A stretch of 64,000 nt of DNA from an uncultured Tenacibaculum sp. Its GTDB lineage: Bacteria; Bacteroidota; Bacteroidia; Flavobacteriales; Flavobacteriaceae. The DNA lies in assembly GCF_947495995.1 (NCBI RefSeq), contig NZ_CANMAX010000001.1:992001-1056000 (forward strand), in the 5' to 3' direction. Below, piece by piece: positions 40,211-49,209 of this stretch; position 1 is the stretch's first letter; each line of letters starts with the position of its first letter. A program made the position numbers and the translations under genes. The notes under the pieces were generated by a model. That model saw nothing but the letters and a program-made list of their open reading frames with translations. It was not told the origin of the DNA and searched no databases.

Positions 40211-41332
40211 TTACAATTGATCTTCAACAAACTTTTCAGCTAATTCTTTTAGATAGAATTTTGTTCGATCGAAAGCATCGTTAACATCTGTGGCAATGTT
40301 GATAATATCTTTTGCATAATCAATTTTGAAATGTTTTAATTCTTCTGAAGTCAAAGAAATTTCTCCGCAGAATACAGCGACTTTGGTTAAAAGGTTTCTG
40401 GCTTGTAAAATACCTTGAATCGTTTTTCCATTTTTAGTCTGTTCGTCTAGTTTTCCTTCACCAGTGATAATCCAATCAGCATCTTGAATTACTTCATTAA
40501 AATTCGCCAGTTCTTTGATTAAATTAATACCAGAAATAAGTTCACCTTTCAGAAAAATATGACACCCAATACCCATTCCTCCAGCTGCACCACCACCTAC
40601 AATTTTTTGAGTTTGTGTATTAAAATGATGATCTAAAACTTTTGAGAAATGAATCATACCGTTTTCCAATAGCATAATATCACTTTCTGAAGCTCCTTTT
40701 TGTTTTGCATACACGTGAGAAGCACCATTAGATCCGTATAACGGATTGGTAACATCGCAAGCTATTTTAAATGTAGTGTGTTGTAATTTAGGATGTACAT
40801 TTTTGGAAGAAACCTTTTCAATTTCATTAAGATTTTCTCCAATAGGATGGACCGGATTTCCCTTTACATCGTAAAATTCATATCCTAAAGCAGTTGCCAT
40901 TCCAATACCGCAATCGTTAGTTGCACTTCCGCCTAATCCGATAATAATTGTTTCTGCTCCTTTTTCTAAAGCATCAATAATCAGTTCGCCGGTTCCGAAT
41001 GTACTTGCTTTTTTAACGTTTAAAACATCTCCAACTAAAGCTTTCATTCCTGAAGCTTCAGCCATTTCTATAAACGCTGTTGTTGTTGTTTCAGAATATA
41101 AATAACTGGCCTCAATTTCATTGAAATAGGCACTTTTTACTTGTTTGGTCATTAAATTTCCACCTAAGTAATATTGTGCAATATCAATAGTACCATCACC
41201 TCCGTCTGCTAAAGGAAGTAGTTTGATATTATCTCGATGAACAAAGTTTTGTAATGTGCTTTTAAAGATATCACAAAACTCAAACGAAGAGAGTGTACCT
41301 TTAAATTTATCTGGGGCAATAACAATACGCAT
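40211..41332 (-). CDS. glxK: glycerate kinase (class I, GarK/GlxK type)
   Basis: The 373-residue protein begins MRIVIAPDKFKGTLSS, the class I signature. It continues with LLPLADGGDGTIDIAQ, GLGGSATNDCGIGM (near residue 135), DVTNPLYGSNGASHVYAKQKG and WIITGEGKLDEQTKNGK. Class I enzymes phosphorylate D-glycerate with ATP to 2-phosphoglycerate, which enters glycolysis directly. It is the last clear enzyme of the operon receptor-hydrolase-symporter-kinase. Its presence next to a GH63-type hydrolase is the main clue that glycerate is released by that hydrolase. The gap to the symporter gene is 11 bases. Confidence 0.93.
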   Translation of the reverse strand: MRIVIAPDKFKGTLSSFEFCDIFKSTLQNFVHRDNIKLLPLADGGDGTIDIAQYYLGGNLMTKQVKSAYFNEIEASYLYSETTTTAFIEMAEASGMKALVGDVLNVKKASTFGTGELIIDALEKGAETIIIGLGGSATNDCGIGMATALGYEFYDVKGNPVHPIGENLNEIEKVSSKNVHPKLQHTTFKIACDVTNPLYGSNGASHVYAKQKGASESDIMLLENGMIHFSKVLDHHFNTQTQKIVGGGAAGGMGIGCHIFLKGELISGINLIKELANFNEVIQDADWIITGEGKLDEQTKNGKTIQGILQARNLLTKVAVFCGEISLTSEELKHFKIDYAKDIINIATDVNDAFDRTKFYLKELAEKFVEDQL

Positions 41333-41343
41333 AACAAATAGTT

Positions 41344-43050
41344 TTAGCTAAAAAGCTGTGGAATAAATAGACTAAAGATGATGATAAGAATAAAGAAACC
41401 TACTAAAATTCCTGTTTCACGAGTTAATACAGATTGTAAATTGATGCTGTATGTTTGACTTTGCATTTGCTTTGCAGGTACTTTTGGAGTCAATTTACTA
41501 ACCAGTACAGCTAAAACTACAGCAATTACAAAACCAGTTAAGTTGTACCAAATCCAGAATAAATCAGGAACATTTTGAATTCCAATATTTGCTAACGCTT
41601 GATGAATATTTTCTGATCCGCTATAGAATTTTCCTTGATTGATAAAGTAAGTAATTTCAGGAAGGTATTTAAAAATTAGATTTATAATTACTGAACTTAT
41701 AATGGCAACATTCATTCCTATATGATTTACTTTTTTGAAGAAAATAGCTAAGATGAAAGCCGCTAAAATAGGTCCGTAAAACAATGAAGAAATGGAATTG
41801 ATAATTTCAATAACTGTACTTTGACTGTTACCAAATAAGTAGGCTGCCAGAATACAAACAGCACCCCAAAAAACAACTAATATTTTAGAAGTGAAAAGAT
41901 ATTTTTTCTCTGATAATTGTCCTTTGCTATTGAAAAAATCTTCAATAGTTACAGCGCTTAAAGAGTTGATTGTAGAACTTAAGGAAGACATTGCGGCAGA
42001 CATAATTCCGATCATTAATATTCCAATAAAACCGTTTGGTAAATATTTAGTGATAAATACAGGAATCATTAAATCAGGTTTTATTCCGTTCCTAGCATAT
42101 TCAGCAGGATAATGAGTTTTTGTAGTCGTAACAATACTGTCGTAAAATTCAGGAATGTTATTTACTAAATAACCAATAATTAATCCCATAACACAATACA
42201 CAAAAACTACAGGAAAACGAAGTAAACCATTTGCCACCAATAGTTTTTTTATTGAAGAACTATCTTTTGCTGAAAGTAAACGTTGTGCTTGAGTTTGATC
42301 GGTTCCGTAATACGATAAGTATAAAAATAATCCACCTAAAAGCATAGGCCAAAATCCGTAATTTTCGTTGTTGTAAATTCCTAAATTATCTAGTTCTATA
42401 ACTTGCAATCTAGAAGCATCAAAACCTTTAAACTGACCAATATCTTTCATCATATAATATGCGACACCTAAACAAATAATTAAACCCAAGAAAAGAATGA
42501 TCATTTGAATTGCATCTCCCCAAACCACAGCTTTCATACCGCCTTGATAAGAATAAATAAGTGTAACAACACTTATGATTAATAAAGTAAGATGAAAACT
42601 AATACCAACTACAGCTTGAATAATTAACGCCATAGTAAACACCATTACTCCAGTACCTAAAGCTCTACTTATTTGAAAAACCAAACTGATAAGTTTTCGT
42701 GTTGAAGCAGAAAAACGTTTTTCTAAATATTCATAAACACTAACAACTCCAGATTTATATAATGGGGGAATAACAAAAAACATAATACCTACCATGGCTA
42801 ATGGCACACCAAATTCAAACGTTAGCCATTTCATACCACCACCTTGTTTTAAACCGACGAACGCAGGTGCCGAAATAAAACTAATGGCAGACAATTGCGT
42901 AGCCATGGTAGATAAGCTTAATGGGAACCAACCTAGACTTTTACCTCCTAAAAAGTAATCTTTAGAAGTTTTATTCTCTTTAAAAAAATATCCCATGCTC
43001 ATAAATGCAATGAGATAAACGATAATAAGTGTATAATCTAGCCAGTTCAT
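41344..43050 (-). CDS. sodium:solute symporter (SSS family)
   Basis: A 568-residue integral membrane protein with about 13-14 hydrophobic segments. Family landmarks are YFLGGKSLGWFPLSLSTMAT, SAISFISAPAFVGLKQGG, the GGMKAVVWGDAIQMIILF segment and ASAAMSSLSSTINSLSAVT-like sequence in the eighth helix, where the sodium site lies. SSS transporters couple Na+ entry to uptake of sugars, myo-inositol, sialic acid or similar solutes across the inner membrane. In this operon it most likely carries the glycoside or its products from periplasm to cytoplasm. The hydrolase has no signal peptide, so import of the intact glycoside is favoured. Confidence 0.93.
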   Translation of the reverse strand: MNWLDYTLIIVYLIAFMSMGYFFKENKTSKDYFLGGKSLGWFPLSLSTMATQLSAISFISAPAFVGLKQGGGMKWLTFEFGVPLAMVGIMFFVIPPLYKSGVVSVYEYLEKRFSASTRKLISLVFQISRALGTGVMVFTMALIIQAVVGISFHLTLLIISVVTLIYSYQGGMKAVVWGDAIQMIILFLGLIICLGVAYYMMKDIGQFKGFDASRLQVIELDNLGIYNNENYGFWPMLLGGLFLYLSYYGTDQTQAQRLLSAKDSSSIKKLLVANGLLRFPVVFVYCVMGLIIGYLVNNIPEFYDSIVTTTKTHYPAEYARNGIKPDLMIPVFITKYLPNGFIGILMIGIMSAAMSSLSSTINSLSAVTIEDFFNSKGQLSEKKYLFTSKILVVFWGAVCILAAYLFGNSQSTVIEIINSISSLFYGPILAAFILAIFFKKVNHIGMNVAIISSVIINLIFKYLPEITYFINQGKFYSGSENIHQALANIGIQNVPDLFWIWYNLTGFVIAVVLAVLVSKLTPKVPAKQMQSQTYSINLQSVLTRETGILVGFFILIIIFSLFIPQLFS

Positions 43051-43079
43051 AGGTATCTATTATTTAGGGGAATTAAATG

Positions 43080-44393
43080 TTATTCGCTTAATAAATCTAT
43101 TAAAAGTGCTGCACTCCAAGAAAAATTATTTCCTCCATATCCAGCTGTATTATTTTGATGCTCTTCTTTTCTTGCATCGAAATATTCGTAAAATCCGTTT
43201 TTTTCTAATATTTCAATAGAATCATCCTTCACGCGTTGCGCTATAGCATTGTATCCGTATTTATTCAATCCGTGATATAATAACCAGTTTAAATTAATCC
43301 AAACCGGGCCTCTCCAATATTGTTTTGGTTTATAACGTTCGTGAGTTGGATCGAAAGAAGCACACATGTACTGATCTTCATTTCCAAATTTATCCATTAA
43401 CGTACCAACTAATTCATCTGCTCTTTTTTGATCTGGAATTTCAGCAAATAAAGGCGCAAAAGAAGAAGAAGAAACATAACGTAATAACTTCTTATTTCTT
43501 AAATCGTAATGGCAATACGCTTTTAGTTCTTCATCGTATAATTTATCATTAAAACTTTGAATAGATTTCTCTGTGAGTTGTTTTAATGTCGCTATTTTAT
43601 CTTCGTTTCCACCAATTAATTCATACAAACGAATTAAAGATTGATTAGAAGCAATAAGCACTGTATTAAAAAGCGGATCTTGAATTAAGAAAGGTGATAA
43701 TTCTGCAATTTTCTCATCATTATAATGATGAGCTTTTGCTATTTCAATAATGTGTAAATAATGATTATATTCTTCATTGCTTGGTCTTTGAGAAGCATCT
43801 ACATGAGTTGTGTCTCTTCGTTCAAATTTATACTTTGGAGATTCCATGGTGTTCCAAACATCGTCCCAAATAGGAGAATTGTCTGTTCCCGATTCCCAAT
43901 TATGATAAATGTATACCAATCCTTCATCTAAAGGATCTCGATGCTTATAAAAATACAAGCTATATTCATAAACGGCATCAATTGTAGCTTTAATAAACGC
44001 AGTAATATCTTCTTTGTTTTCAGCAATGTGATACATACGTTCTAGCATAAAACCAAGAACATGTGGTTGTGTCATTCCTGTAGTCGGAATTTTATTAACA
44101 ACTAGTGGACTTAAACTAGATTGATGAAATTCTGGTCCAGGGAAATAGGTGTCACTTTCATTATGAAAAATGATGTGCGGTATAAATCCGTTTGACCATT
44201 GTGAATCGATTAGTGTTTTAATCTCTTTCTTGGCTTTTTCCATGTCGAAATGAGCAAAACCGATAGCTATAAATCCAGAATCCCAATTCCATTGAAAAGG
44301 ATATAAACCCTGGCAAGGAATGGTAAATCCTTTTTCCTGATAGTTGTTATTTAATATCTCTCGAGCTTTCGAGATAAGTTTTTGATCTTTCAT
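43080..44393 (-). CDS. GH63-type glycoside hydrolase, probable mannosylglycerate/glucosylglycerate hydrolase
   Basis: The 437-residue protein has no signal peptide. It shows the GH63/trehalase-like (alpha/alpha)6 pattern: YPFQWNWDSGFIAIGFAHFD near residue 28, HNESDTYFPGPEFHQSS, YIYHNWESGTDNSPIWDDVW near residue 165 (a likely acidic catalytic residue), YWRGPVWINLNWLLYHG, and YGGNNFSWSAALLIDLLSE at the end. The size matches single-domain mannosylglycerate and glucosylglycerate hydrolases (about 430-450) rather than GH37 trehalases (about 550) or larger GH63 enzymes. Such enzymes give hexose plus glycerate, which agrees with the neighbouring glycerate kinase. Hexose identity is open. It could be another GH63-like glucosidase if the kinase link is coincidental. 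Confidence 0.78.
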   Translation of the reverse strand: MKDQKLISKAREILNNNYQEKGFTIPCQGLYPFQWNWDSGFIAIGFAHFDMEKAKKEIKTLIDSQWSNGFIPHIIFHNESDTYFPGPEFHQSSLSPLVVNKIPTTGMTQPHVLGFMLERMYHIAENKEDITAFIKATIDAVYEYSLYFYKHRDPLDEGLVYIYHNWESGTDNSPIWDDVWNTMESPKYKFERRDTTHVDASQRPSNEEYNHYLHIIEIAKAHHYNDEKIAELSPFLIQDPLFNTVLIASNQSLIRLYELIGGNEDKIATLKQLTEKSIQSFNDKLYDEELKAYCHYDLRNKKLLRYVSSSSFAPLFAEIPDQKRADELVGTLMDKFGNEDQYMCASFDPTHERYKPKQYWRGPVWINLNWLLYHGLNKYGYNAIAQRVKDDSIEILEKNGFYEYFDARKEEHQNNTAGYGGNNFSWSAALLIDLLSE

Positions 44394-44408
44394 AAAAATT
44401 AGTAAAAG

Positions 44409-44452
44409 AGCATTGGCTTATGTGTTGATAATGATGTTGCTAAGCCAATGCT
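44409..44452 (-). terminator. intra-operon hairpin / leaky terminator between receptor and hydrolase genes
   Basis: AGCATTGGCTTA (44409-44420) and TAAGCCAATGCT (44441-44452) form a perfect 12-bp stem. On the minus strand it is followed by CTCTTTTACTAATTTTT, a weak T-rich tail. It may stop part of the transcription after the receptor gene or stabilise the receptor mRNA end. Confidence 0.55.
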
Positions 44453-44482
44453 TTATAAAAAAACTATTAACAAATTGTGTGA

Positions 44483-47149
44483 TTAAAAGTTGAAGGTTGC
44501 TGTTAAGAATAATCTTCTTGGTAAAATTGGTCTACCGAAGAAAAATTCTGCATCACCAGCTTGATTAACGTTTCTTGGATCTCCTTCTGTTACTCCGTCT
44601 GTATCGAATAAGTTGAATACAGAGAATCCTAAACGTAAATTATCTCTTTTCTCGTTTAAATCGAATGTATATCCAGCTCCAAGTCTTACAATAGAAATTG
44701 GATCTAATTCAACGTTATTATTATCTGCTGCGAATTTGCTACCTGTGTAGTTTAAAGAGAATACACCATCAAATTTCTTGTCATCGTAGTGTAATCCTAA
44801 AGCAGTAATAAAATTCGGTTGTCTTGCTAGTTTATTACCTTCATTAATTGAAGTACTTCCTCCGTTTACTAAATCTTCATCTACATTTTCAGTAATCTCA
44901 TGATCTTGATACGTAAGAGTTCCTCTGAAGCTTAAGTTTTCAATGAATTTATAATCCCAGTTTGCTTCAACACCAAATGTAGCTGTATTCTGAGAAGATC
45001 TTGTTAAATCTACTAATTGACCAGCATTAAAACCTTGAGTAATTCTGATACGATCACTTAATCCTACGTAATACGCAGCAAAAGAACCAGAAAGTTTTTC
45101 GCTTCCATATTTAGCTCCTGCTTCAAACTGAATGATTTGTTCAGAATCGTATTTACTGTTTGTTACTCCAGTTGAAATTGGTGCAAATCCTCTTAATTGT
45201 GGGAAGAAATATCCTTTAGAGAAGTTAGCATATAAGTTTACTTTCTCATTTAATTCATATAAACCAGCTAAAGAAACTGCCCAATCTGTAGCAGATACAG
45301 AAGCTCTTGTAAAACTACCATCTGCATAACTTACGTTAGCAAGTTCTGGAGTTAATTCTGGATTGTCGTAAACTTGTTCTTCAACAATGTTTCCGTTGCT
45401 AAATACACCATCTGTAGATTCTAGACGGAATCCAACATCGAAACGCCATCTATCAAATACCATTTCATCTGTAATGTAAACCGCACTTCTATTTTGGGTT
45501 AAAAATCTATTTGAAGTCATACCAATTCTGTTGTATAAACCACCTTCAGAATACACGACATTATTTCCGTTTCCATCTGTATAACTTAAATTGATTAATC
45601 TTGGATTATTATTGAATTCTGATAAAACACGATATTGAAAGTTTACATCTTCAGCTTCAGAACGAGCTAAGAAAGTTCCTAAAGTAATAGAGTGACTTCC
45701 GTTATCGGTATTAATTTTCTTTACAATTGCAGCTTCCCCTGCATAATCTGTCATCGGACGTAAACGGTCGATATGTAAATTATCAAGTACTAAATCGTTA
45801 CCATTTACAGGAACTGTACTTCCTTGATAAGTTGCTGTAAAATCAGTGTTTCCTGGAGCAACATTATTGATGTATTCATTTAAAGTGATAGGATTGTTAT
45901 TCGCGCCATTTCCTCCAATGTATAAAGCAAAATTATGCTCGTACTCTGCAAATCTTATTTTTGACTTAAATTTTAAATCATCAGTAAAATTGTAGTTGAA
46001 ATCGGTAAGTACATAACCACCTTTAGTAGAAACTCCATCTTCAATTGGGCTGTTATAAATTCCACCCGGAGTTCTAAAAGAAGTATTTGCTAATTCACCA
46101 GATAATAACTGAAAAACTTCTTCACCATCGTTTCCTGTTAATCTAGATCGAGATGCTCCGTCTAAAGGTAATGGTAAAAAGAATTGAGCATTATCGTTGA
46201 TGTATTGTCCATGAACAGTTAATGAACCATTTTCGAATTTCTTTTTAATATTTCCTCTGAATTGCGCTCCTTTTGTTGGTAAACCTGTTACAATCGGACC
46301 TTCATCGTATCTTACAAACCCAGTAAAAGCGTAATATGTATCAGAATCTTCTCCACCTAAACGACCACCAGTATAAAAGTCAGTTTTTACACGTCCTTTA
46401 TTAGCCCATTCTACATTGATAATATTATTTGCATCTGTATCTCCTGTTTTACTTGTGTAATTTAAAATACCAGCAACAGATCCAGCCCCGTATAATACTG
46501 CTGCTCCACCACGAACAAATTCAAATCCCTTAAAACCAATATCTGGTCTTGCATAAACATCGTGAGCAGATGAATTTAATCCGAAAGTACTCATTAAAGG
46601 CATTCCGTCGTATTGTAACGGATTAAAAACATATTGTCCGCCAGAAGGTAAACCTCTTACAAATACATTTGTAGCTGTTTCACCACCACCACCTTCAGCA
46701 GTAACACCAGGAACACTTCTAATAATATCAGCCTGACTATTGGCAGATAGTTTTGTAATCTCTTTTTGTTTTAAAGAGCTTATAGATAAAGGTGCGTTTT
46801 TTTGCGATCTAAAAGTACTAGATGCGGTAAGTACAACTTCATCAAGTACATCTCCACCTTCTTGAAGAACAATGTCTTTTTGAATTGTAGTTCCATCCAA
46901 TTGTATTACTTCTATAAATGTTTTAAATCCTACAAAACTCGCTCGTAATGTTTGTTTACCTGTAAGAGAAGTAACCAAGGTAAAATTTCCATCAAAATCT
47001 GTAGAAGCTCCAGAAGAAGTTCCTTCTATAATGATGTTTACTCCAGGGATAGGCTCACCCTGTTTGTCTTTTACTGTACCTTTTATAGTTGTTTGTGCAA
47101 AAGTTGAAAAACCATAAAACGATAATAATACTATTAATATTTGTTTCAT
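44483..47149 (-). CDS. TonB-dependent receptor of the glycosyl-glycerate locus
   Basis: An 888-residue outer-membrane receptor with signal peptide ending near STFAQ. The carboxypeptidase-like domain (IKGTVKDKQGEPIPGVNIII, residues about 21-100) precedes the plug (LDEVVLTASSTFRSQKNAPL, IIRSVPGVTAEGGGGE, FEFVRGGAAVLYGAGSVAGIL) and a barrel ending LFLTATFNF. It is not the SusC length (about 1000), and no SusD follows, as for importers of small ligands. It is the first gene of the operon and sits behind two LacI-type operators. Ligand inferred from the operon: a small glycoside such as mannosylglycerate. Confidence 0.92.
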   Translation of the reverse strand: MKQILIVLLSFYGFSTFAQTTIKGTVKDKQGEPIPGVNIIIEGTSSGASTDFDGNFTLVTSLTGKQTLRASFVGFKTFIEVIQLDGTTIQKDIVLQEGGDVLDEVVLTASSTFRSQKNAPLSISSLKQKEITKLSANSQADIIRSVPGVTAEGGGGETATNVFVRGLPSGGQYVFNPLQYDGMPLMSTFGLNSSAHDVYARPDIGFKGFEFVRGGAAVLYGAGSVAGILNYTSKTGDTDANNIINVEWANKGRVKTDFYTGGRLGGEDSDTYYAFTGFVRYDEGPIVTGLPTKGAQFRGNIKKKFENGSLTVHGQYINDNAQFFLPLPLDGASRSRLTGNDGEEVFQLLSGELANTSFRTPGGIYNSPIEDGVSTKGGYVLTDFNYNFTDDLKFKSKIRFAEYEHNFALYIGGNGANNNPITLNEYINNVAPGNTDFTATYQGSTVPVNGNDLVLDNLHIDRLRPMTDYAGEAAIVKKINTDNGSHSITLGTFLARSEAEDVNFQYRVLSEFNNNPRLINLSYTDGNGNNVVYSEGGLYNRIGMTSNRFLTQNRSAVYITDEMVFDRWRFDVGFRLESTDGVFSNGNIVEEQVYDNPELTPELANVSYADGSFTRASVSATDWAVSLAGLYELNEKVNLYANFSKGYFFPQLRGFAPISTGVTNSKYDSEQIIQFEAGAKYGSEKLSGSFAAYYVGLSDRIRITQGFNAGQLVDLTRSSQNTATFGVEANWDYKFIENLSFRGTLTYQDHEITENVDEDLVNGGSTSINEGNKLARQPNFITALGLHYDDKKFDGVFSLNYTGSKFAADNNNVELDPISIVRLGAGYTFDLNEKRDNLRLGFSVFNLFDTDGVTEGDPRNVNQAGDAEFFFGRPILPRRLFLTATFNF

Positions 47150-47230
47150 AAAATTGCGAATTAGTTGCTAATAGGGTAAAAATATTATTATATGTTTATT
47201 TTTTTTTCGATAATTTTACGAAAAATTAAC

Positions 47231-47254
47231 GCAAACGTTACCGCAAACGTTTGC
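47231..47254. promoter_or_regulatory. tandem LacI-family operators
   Basis: GCAAACGTTTGC (47243-47254) is a perfect 12-bp palindrome of the LacI/PurR/CcpA type. Directly before it, GCAAACGTTACC (47231-47242) matches at ten of twelve positions. The two lie between the divergent receptor and regulator genes, so the regulator probably controls both. Confidence 0.8.
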
Positions 47255-47294
47255 ATAAGAGTATTTCGTTAAGATTTAACCTAAAATTTACGTT

Positions 47295-48314
47295 ATGAAA
47301 AAAGAAACTACAACATTAAAACAGATTGCAGCGAGTTTAAATCTTTCTATTTCAACAGTATCAAGGGCGTTAAATGATCATATTGATATTAGTGAAGAAA
47401 CAAAACGTAAAGTAAAAAGAGAAGCAGAACGACTACAATATGTGCCCAATATTCTTGCAAAAGGGTTTCGAAAACATAAAACAAATATTATAGGAATTAT
47501 AGTTCCGAGTGTTATTCATTCGTTTACAGCTACAATTTTAAAGGGAATATTATTAGAGTCTGAAAAAACTAATTACACAACCATTATTGCGGAAACAAAT
47601 AATAATCCTGAGAAAGAAAAAGACGTTTTAAATACAATGCTTCAATTTGGTGTTGAAGGAATTTTAATGGCCTTATCTAAACATACTAGAGATATTTCAC
47701 CAATGTTGCATGCGCTAAAAAAACGACCTTTAATTCTGTTTGATAAAGTATCAAGTAAAATTCCTTGTACTCAAGTGGTGATTGATGAGGTTGCTGCTGC
47801 AGCAAATGCGGTTGAACATTTGGTTAATATTGGAAAGAAGCGTATTGCGATTATTAAAGAACGTGAAGATTCATATAATTCTGAAAAGCGATTTGAAGGT
47901 TATAAGCAAACCTTAAAAAAACACGATTTGCCAATTGATGAGAGTTTAATTTTAAGTACAGATGATTCATCAATTAATGAAGGGAAACGATTAGCAAGAG
48001 AACTAATATGTTTAAAAGATAAACCAGACGCTATTTTTTGTATTACAGATGATTTTGCTATTGGTGTGATTAAAACATTAAAAAAGTTTGCTATAAAAAT
48101 ACCAGATGAAATCGCGGTTGTAGGTTTTAGTAACTCATCTCACTCAACAATTATAGAACCTAATCTTACTACTGTAAATCAGCCAGGAGGTAGAATCGGA
48201 AAGTTAGCCATGCAGCAAATGATAAGAGAAATTGAAAGCAATGAAGTTTTCGGAACGAGTAAATCTATTGAAATTCAAACGAATTTGATTATAAGAGAAT
48301 CTACTTTTTTATAA
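47295..48314 (+). CDS. LacI family transcriptional regulator
   Basis: The 339-residue protein has the N-terminal LacI helix-turn-helix (TTLKQIAASLNLSISTVSRA, then LNDHIDIS) and hinge helix (LQYVPNILAKGFRK). A periplasmic-binding-protein-like effector domain follows, with IIGIIVPSVIHSFTATILKG, VEGILMALSK, AIFCITDDFAIGVIKTLKK and VAVVGFSNSSHSTIIEPNLT. Effectors of such regulators are usually the sugar or a breakdown product of the pathway they control. It is divergent from the receptor-hydrolase-symporter-kinase operon, with tandem palindromic operators between. Control of that operon is the simplest reading. Confidence 0.94.
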   Translation: MKKETTTLKQIAASLNLSISTVSRALNDHIDISEETKRKVKREAERLQYVPNILAKGFRKHKTNIIGIIVPSVIHSFTATILKGILLESEKTNYTTIIAETNNNPEKEKDVLNTMLQFGVEGILMALSKHTRDISPMLHALKKRPLILFDKVSSKIPCTQVVIDEVAAAANAVEHLVNIGKKRIAIIKEREDSYNSEKRFEGYKQTLKKHDLPIDESLILSTDDSSINEGKRLARELICLKDKPDAIFCITDDFAIGVIKTLKKFAIKIPDEIAVVGFSNSSHSTIIEPNLTTVNQPGGRIGKLAMQQMIREIESNEVFGTSKSIEIQTNLIIRESTFL

Positions 48315-48363
48315 ATTAAAATTAAATCAGAGAGTAAAATCGTGTGTTTTTTACACTTTGTAT

Positions 48364-49209
48364 TTATTTTGATAAGTCTTCTATTAAGTTTTGATAATCT
48401 TCAAAATACAACTCTCTCATACTTTCAACATAAGGACGCTGATTTACGTAACCATCATTAAAATCCTTTAATCCAGAAAGTAGCATTTCTTTAGCTTCTT
48501 CTATTTTTCCTTCTTGCTTTAAAATAAGGGCTAAATAGTATTTTCCATCAGCATAAACATCGTATGAATTTTTTAATAACAATTCGAAATTCTCTTTAGC
48601 TTTTTCAAAGTCATTTGTTTCATAGTAAACGATTCCTTTGTATAAATAAGTTGTAACTTCAATAGTACTTGTTCCGAATTTTTCAATTTCTTCATTTATA
48701 TATTTATCAAAGTATTTTAAAGAGTTCTCATAATCTTTTAATCCTAAGTAGGCAATTCCTATCCAATAATGAACACTATGACCTTGAGGTGCATCAGTAA
48801 AGCTTGGATTTAATGCATCACTAGCATTAAAATCTGCAATAGCTTTCTTATAATTTCTGTAAAACCATAAATAACAATAACCTCTGTATCCTTGCCAAAC
48901 TTCAGGATTTAAAGCTACAGCTTTATCCATGTGTTTTTTCCATAAGTGTGGCATTCCTCTTTTTAAATACGCGACAGACATTTCTCTAACAGCTTCGGCA
49001 TATGTTGGGTCAATTTCAATAGCTTTTTGAATTCTAGTCATGCTTTTTGGAGAGCCCTGATATAAGTGTGCGCCTTCTTTAAAAACTTTTTCAGCTAAAA
49101 CTCTTTGTTCTGTTTTTCCCATTTGATTTACTTTCTCTTTACAAGAAGACAGAAGACTAAAGCAAATAAGTAAACTAAGGTAATATTTCGACAATTTCTC
49201 CATTTTCAA
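48364..49209 (-). CDS. TPR-repeat lipoprotein
   Basis: A lipoprotein signal (KLSKYYLSLLICFSLLSSC) precedes about 250 residues of tetratricopeptide repeats: IQKAIEIDPTYAEAVREMSV, KHMDKAVALNPEVWQGYRGY, ADFNASDALNPSFTDAPQGH, NSLKYFDKYINEEIEKFGTS, AKENFELLLKNSYDVYADGK and AKEMLLSGLKDFNDGYVNQR. Probably an envelope scaffold or interaction protein. An ATG two codons in (49203) is an alternative start. The 5' end overlaps the preceding gene (49175-49729) by about 30 bases, so they are co-translated. The function is unknown. Confidence 0.82.
   Translation of the reverse strand: MKMEKLSKYYLSLLICFSLLSSCKEKVNQMGKTEQRVLAEKVFKEGAHLYQGSPKSMTRIQKAIEIDPTYAEAVREMSVAYLKRGMPHLWKKHMDKAVALNPEVWQGYRGYCYLWFYRNYKKAIADFNASDALNPSFTDAPQGHSVHYWIGIAYLGLKDYENSLKYFDKYINEEIEKFGTSTIEVTTYLYKGIVYYETNDFEKAKENFELLLKNSYDVYADGKYYLALILKQEGKIEEAKEMLLSGLKDFNDGYVNQRPYVESMRELYFEDYQNLIEDLSK

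Noticed and set aside
43080..44393. GH63-type hydrolase as a GH37 trehalase
   Set aside because: The protein is about 100 residues shorter than trehalases, lacks their paired signature motifs as I know them, and the neighbouring glycerate kinase would have no substrate in trehalose breakdown.
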